From: Bifidobacterium aquikefiri
GTDB lineage: Bacteria; Actinomycetota; Actinomycetes; Actinomycetales; Bifidobacteriaceae
Direction: 5' to 3'
NCBI RefSeq assembly: GCF_002259795.1
Contig: NZ_MWXA01000003.1
Location: forward strand, 124,001-188,000
DNA length: 64,000 nt
Shown: positions 62,975 to 64,000 of the stretch, piece by piece
How positions within the stretch are numbered: position 1 is the stretch's first letter
Layout: each line of letters opens with the position of its first letter
Translations under genes and position numbers: made by a program
Notes under the pieces: model-generated
Told to the model about the DNA's origin: nothing
Database searches by the model: none
The model's input: only the letters and a program-made list of their open reading frames with translations

Positions 62975-64000
62975 ATGACACGCAGCACTGGGGACAAGTC
63001 ATTATCCGGTCAGTCAAGAGAGCTTCCGGAGCGCATCATCATTCCTGATATCAAAGGGGAGATGGTGTATTTACGCCCCGCCACACTTGATGATCTTTCG
63101 CGTATGGAAGAGCTGGACGCCTTCTATAATGCCTCGGGAATCACTGGCAAAGACAAGCAGACCGAGCGTGCTGTGGTCCGCACATGGGTACGTCGCTCCG
63201 TTGCGTGGACGTGGGGTCAGAAAACTGTGGATTCCGGCGTGGGCGATCCGGAATTCCGTCGTACTGTCGCATGGGCATTGGTTGCCGAGCCCACGGATCG
63301 CGACACTGAGAACACATCTGATGAGGAATCGGATGCCGATCGCGTCATCGGCATGATCTTCCTCATTGACATTGATGGTTGGGCTCGTTCTGCTCGTATT
63401 CAGGTGGTGCTGGGCAAGGATTATCGTGGCCGTGGATATTCAAGGGATGCCATGCCTCGCGTCATGACGTATGGTTTTGCCCCTGAACCGGTTGGCCTGG
63501 GTCTGCATCGTATTTGGGTGAGCATTCCTGAGAAGAACACACGTTCCATCTCTGTGTATCAGTCACTTGGATTCCTGCCATTGGGTGTATCCCGTGATGC
63601 ATTATGGGATGCTGCTGCAGGAAAATATCAGGATCTGATCGTCATGGACACGCTCGTGGACGAATATGATCCGATACGTTCGCTTGATGCTTTTGGCATG
63701 CACGTCTTCGAAGAAAATCCTGGTGTCAAAGAGGCGATGACGGTGCAGCATATAGCGCCTGAGCTGCATCATCTTGAGAATAAGCGCGGCATAGTTGCCG
63801 ACAGAATCGGCAAGGGGCCCATCAGCGTCAGCAAGCAGCGCTCGTTTGCAAACACTGCAGAGTCCGAGAATGCATCGAATGTGGATTCAGATCTCGATGC
63901 TGTTTCGGCAACGAAATCCCCACGTGATGGCACAACGGCATCCGCTTATGATGACAATGCAGGTGAACACACATCCTCTGCCTCGCAATTGAGCGACGGC
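62975..64000 (+). CDS. GNAT-family N-acetyltransferase (cut by the window end)
   Basis: Open from ATG 62975 through the window edge (342 codons, no stop). Residues ~30-225 are a RimJ/RimL-type GNAT domain: VYLRPATLDDLSRMEELD at the start, VVLGKDYRGRGYSRDAMPRVMTYGF (acetyl-CoA loop, R/Q-x-x-G-x-G/A type), LHRIWVSIPEKNTRSISVYQSLGFLPLGV. After that the protein is polar and Ser/Asp-rich. GAGAGTGG precedes the ATG. The acceptor is unknown. It follows gatB with a 199-base gap and its own dyad. Confidence 0.88.
   Translation, partial: MTRSTGDKSLSGQSRELPERIIIPDIKGEMVYLRPATLDDLSRMEELDAFYNASGITGKDKQTERAVVRTWVRRSVAWTWGQKTVDSGVGDPEFRRTVAWALVAEPTDRDTENTSDEESDADRVIGMIFLIDIDGWARSARIQVVLGKDYRGRGYSRDAMPRVMTYGFAPEPVGLGLHRIWVSIPEKNTRSISVYQSLGFLPLGVSRDALWDAAAGKYQDLIVMDTLVDEYDPIRSLDAFGMHVFEENPGVKEAMTVQHIAPELHHLENKRGIVADRIGKGPISVSKQRSFANTAESENASNVDSDLDAVSATKSPRDGTTASAYDDNAGEHTSSASQLSDG

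Overview
The window reads as chromosomal sequence of a high-GC Gram-positive bacterium, most likely Bifidobacterium or a close relative. The basis is protein-level recognition: a PNPase with an actinobacterial-type core and a basic RD-rich tail, an IclR regulator divergent from leuCD, a perfect CTTGAGT-N7-ACTCAAG (HAIR) site before clpB, a murA-plsC-gpsA-ddl run, gatC-gatA-gatB, and frequent GTG/TTG starts. No phage, insertion sequence, CRISPR array or plasmid gene was seen. The species cannot be fixed from the sequence alone.

Layout. 1-8.3 kb: a large multi-membrane protein, a ClC-type chloride/proton exchanger, two small unknown ORFs and a metallophosphoesterase. 7.5-16.9 kb: leucine biosynthesis (regulator, leuC, leuD), a class 1 dihydroorotate dehydrogenase-like gene behind a paired operator, then envelope genes murA, plsC, gpsA and ddl. 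16.9-20.7 kb (minus strand): an MscS channel and a flavin redox operon (FMN-binding protein, ApbE flavinyltransferase, ferric-reductase-like protein); the last gene is broken by one in-frame TAA. 20.9-28.5 kb: adenine deaminase, an XRE regulator with a membrane tail, rpsO, pnp and a YhbY-like RNA-binding protein. 28.6-38.9 kb: lemA, a DUF2207 membrane protein, an aldo/keto reductase, nicotinamidase, a laccase-domain protein, a Fic protein, pyroglutamyl peptidase, a DivIVA-like coiled-coil protein and aminopeptidase C. 39-43.8 kb: two tandem DAHP synthases, rpmB and fhs. 44-51.4 kb: tRNA-Lys(CTT), glycerol facilitator, GluQ-like synthetase, YggS, acylphosphatase, PfpI, arylsulfotransferase and an FAH-family hydrolase. 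51.5-64 kb: clpB, a P1B-ATPase-like protein with all catalytic motifs altered, rmuC, a degenerate phosphoribosyltransferase-like gene, a SpoU methyltransferase, gatCAB and a GNAT acetyltransferase that runs off the end.

Most genes are housekeeping. The observations most worth a second look are: (1) the intact P1B-ATPase-like frame at 54376-56316, which lacks the phosphorylation Asp, the TGES Glu, the GDGxND Asp and the whole nucleotide-binding domain; (2) the flavin redox operon whose membrane reductase carries one in-frame ochre codon; (3) two 105-bp palindromic elements of identical length and internal layout, 15.5 kb apart; (4) enzymes lacking a key active-site residue (Fic His to Gln, Pcp His to Ser, PRTase-like motif loss); (5) a perfect 16-bp inverted repeat pair around the pyrD-like promoter. 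All functional statements come from reading the sequence; no database search was run.
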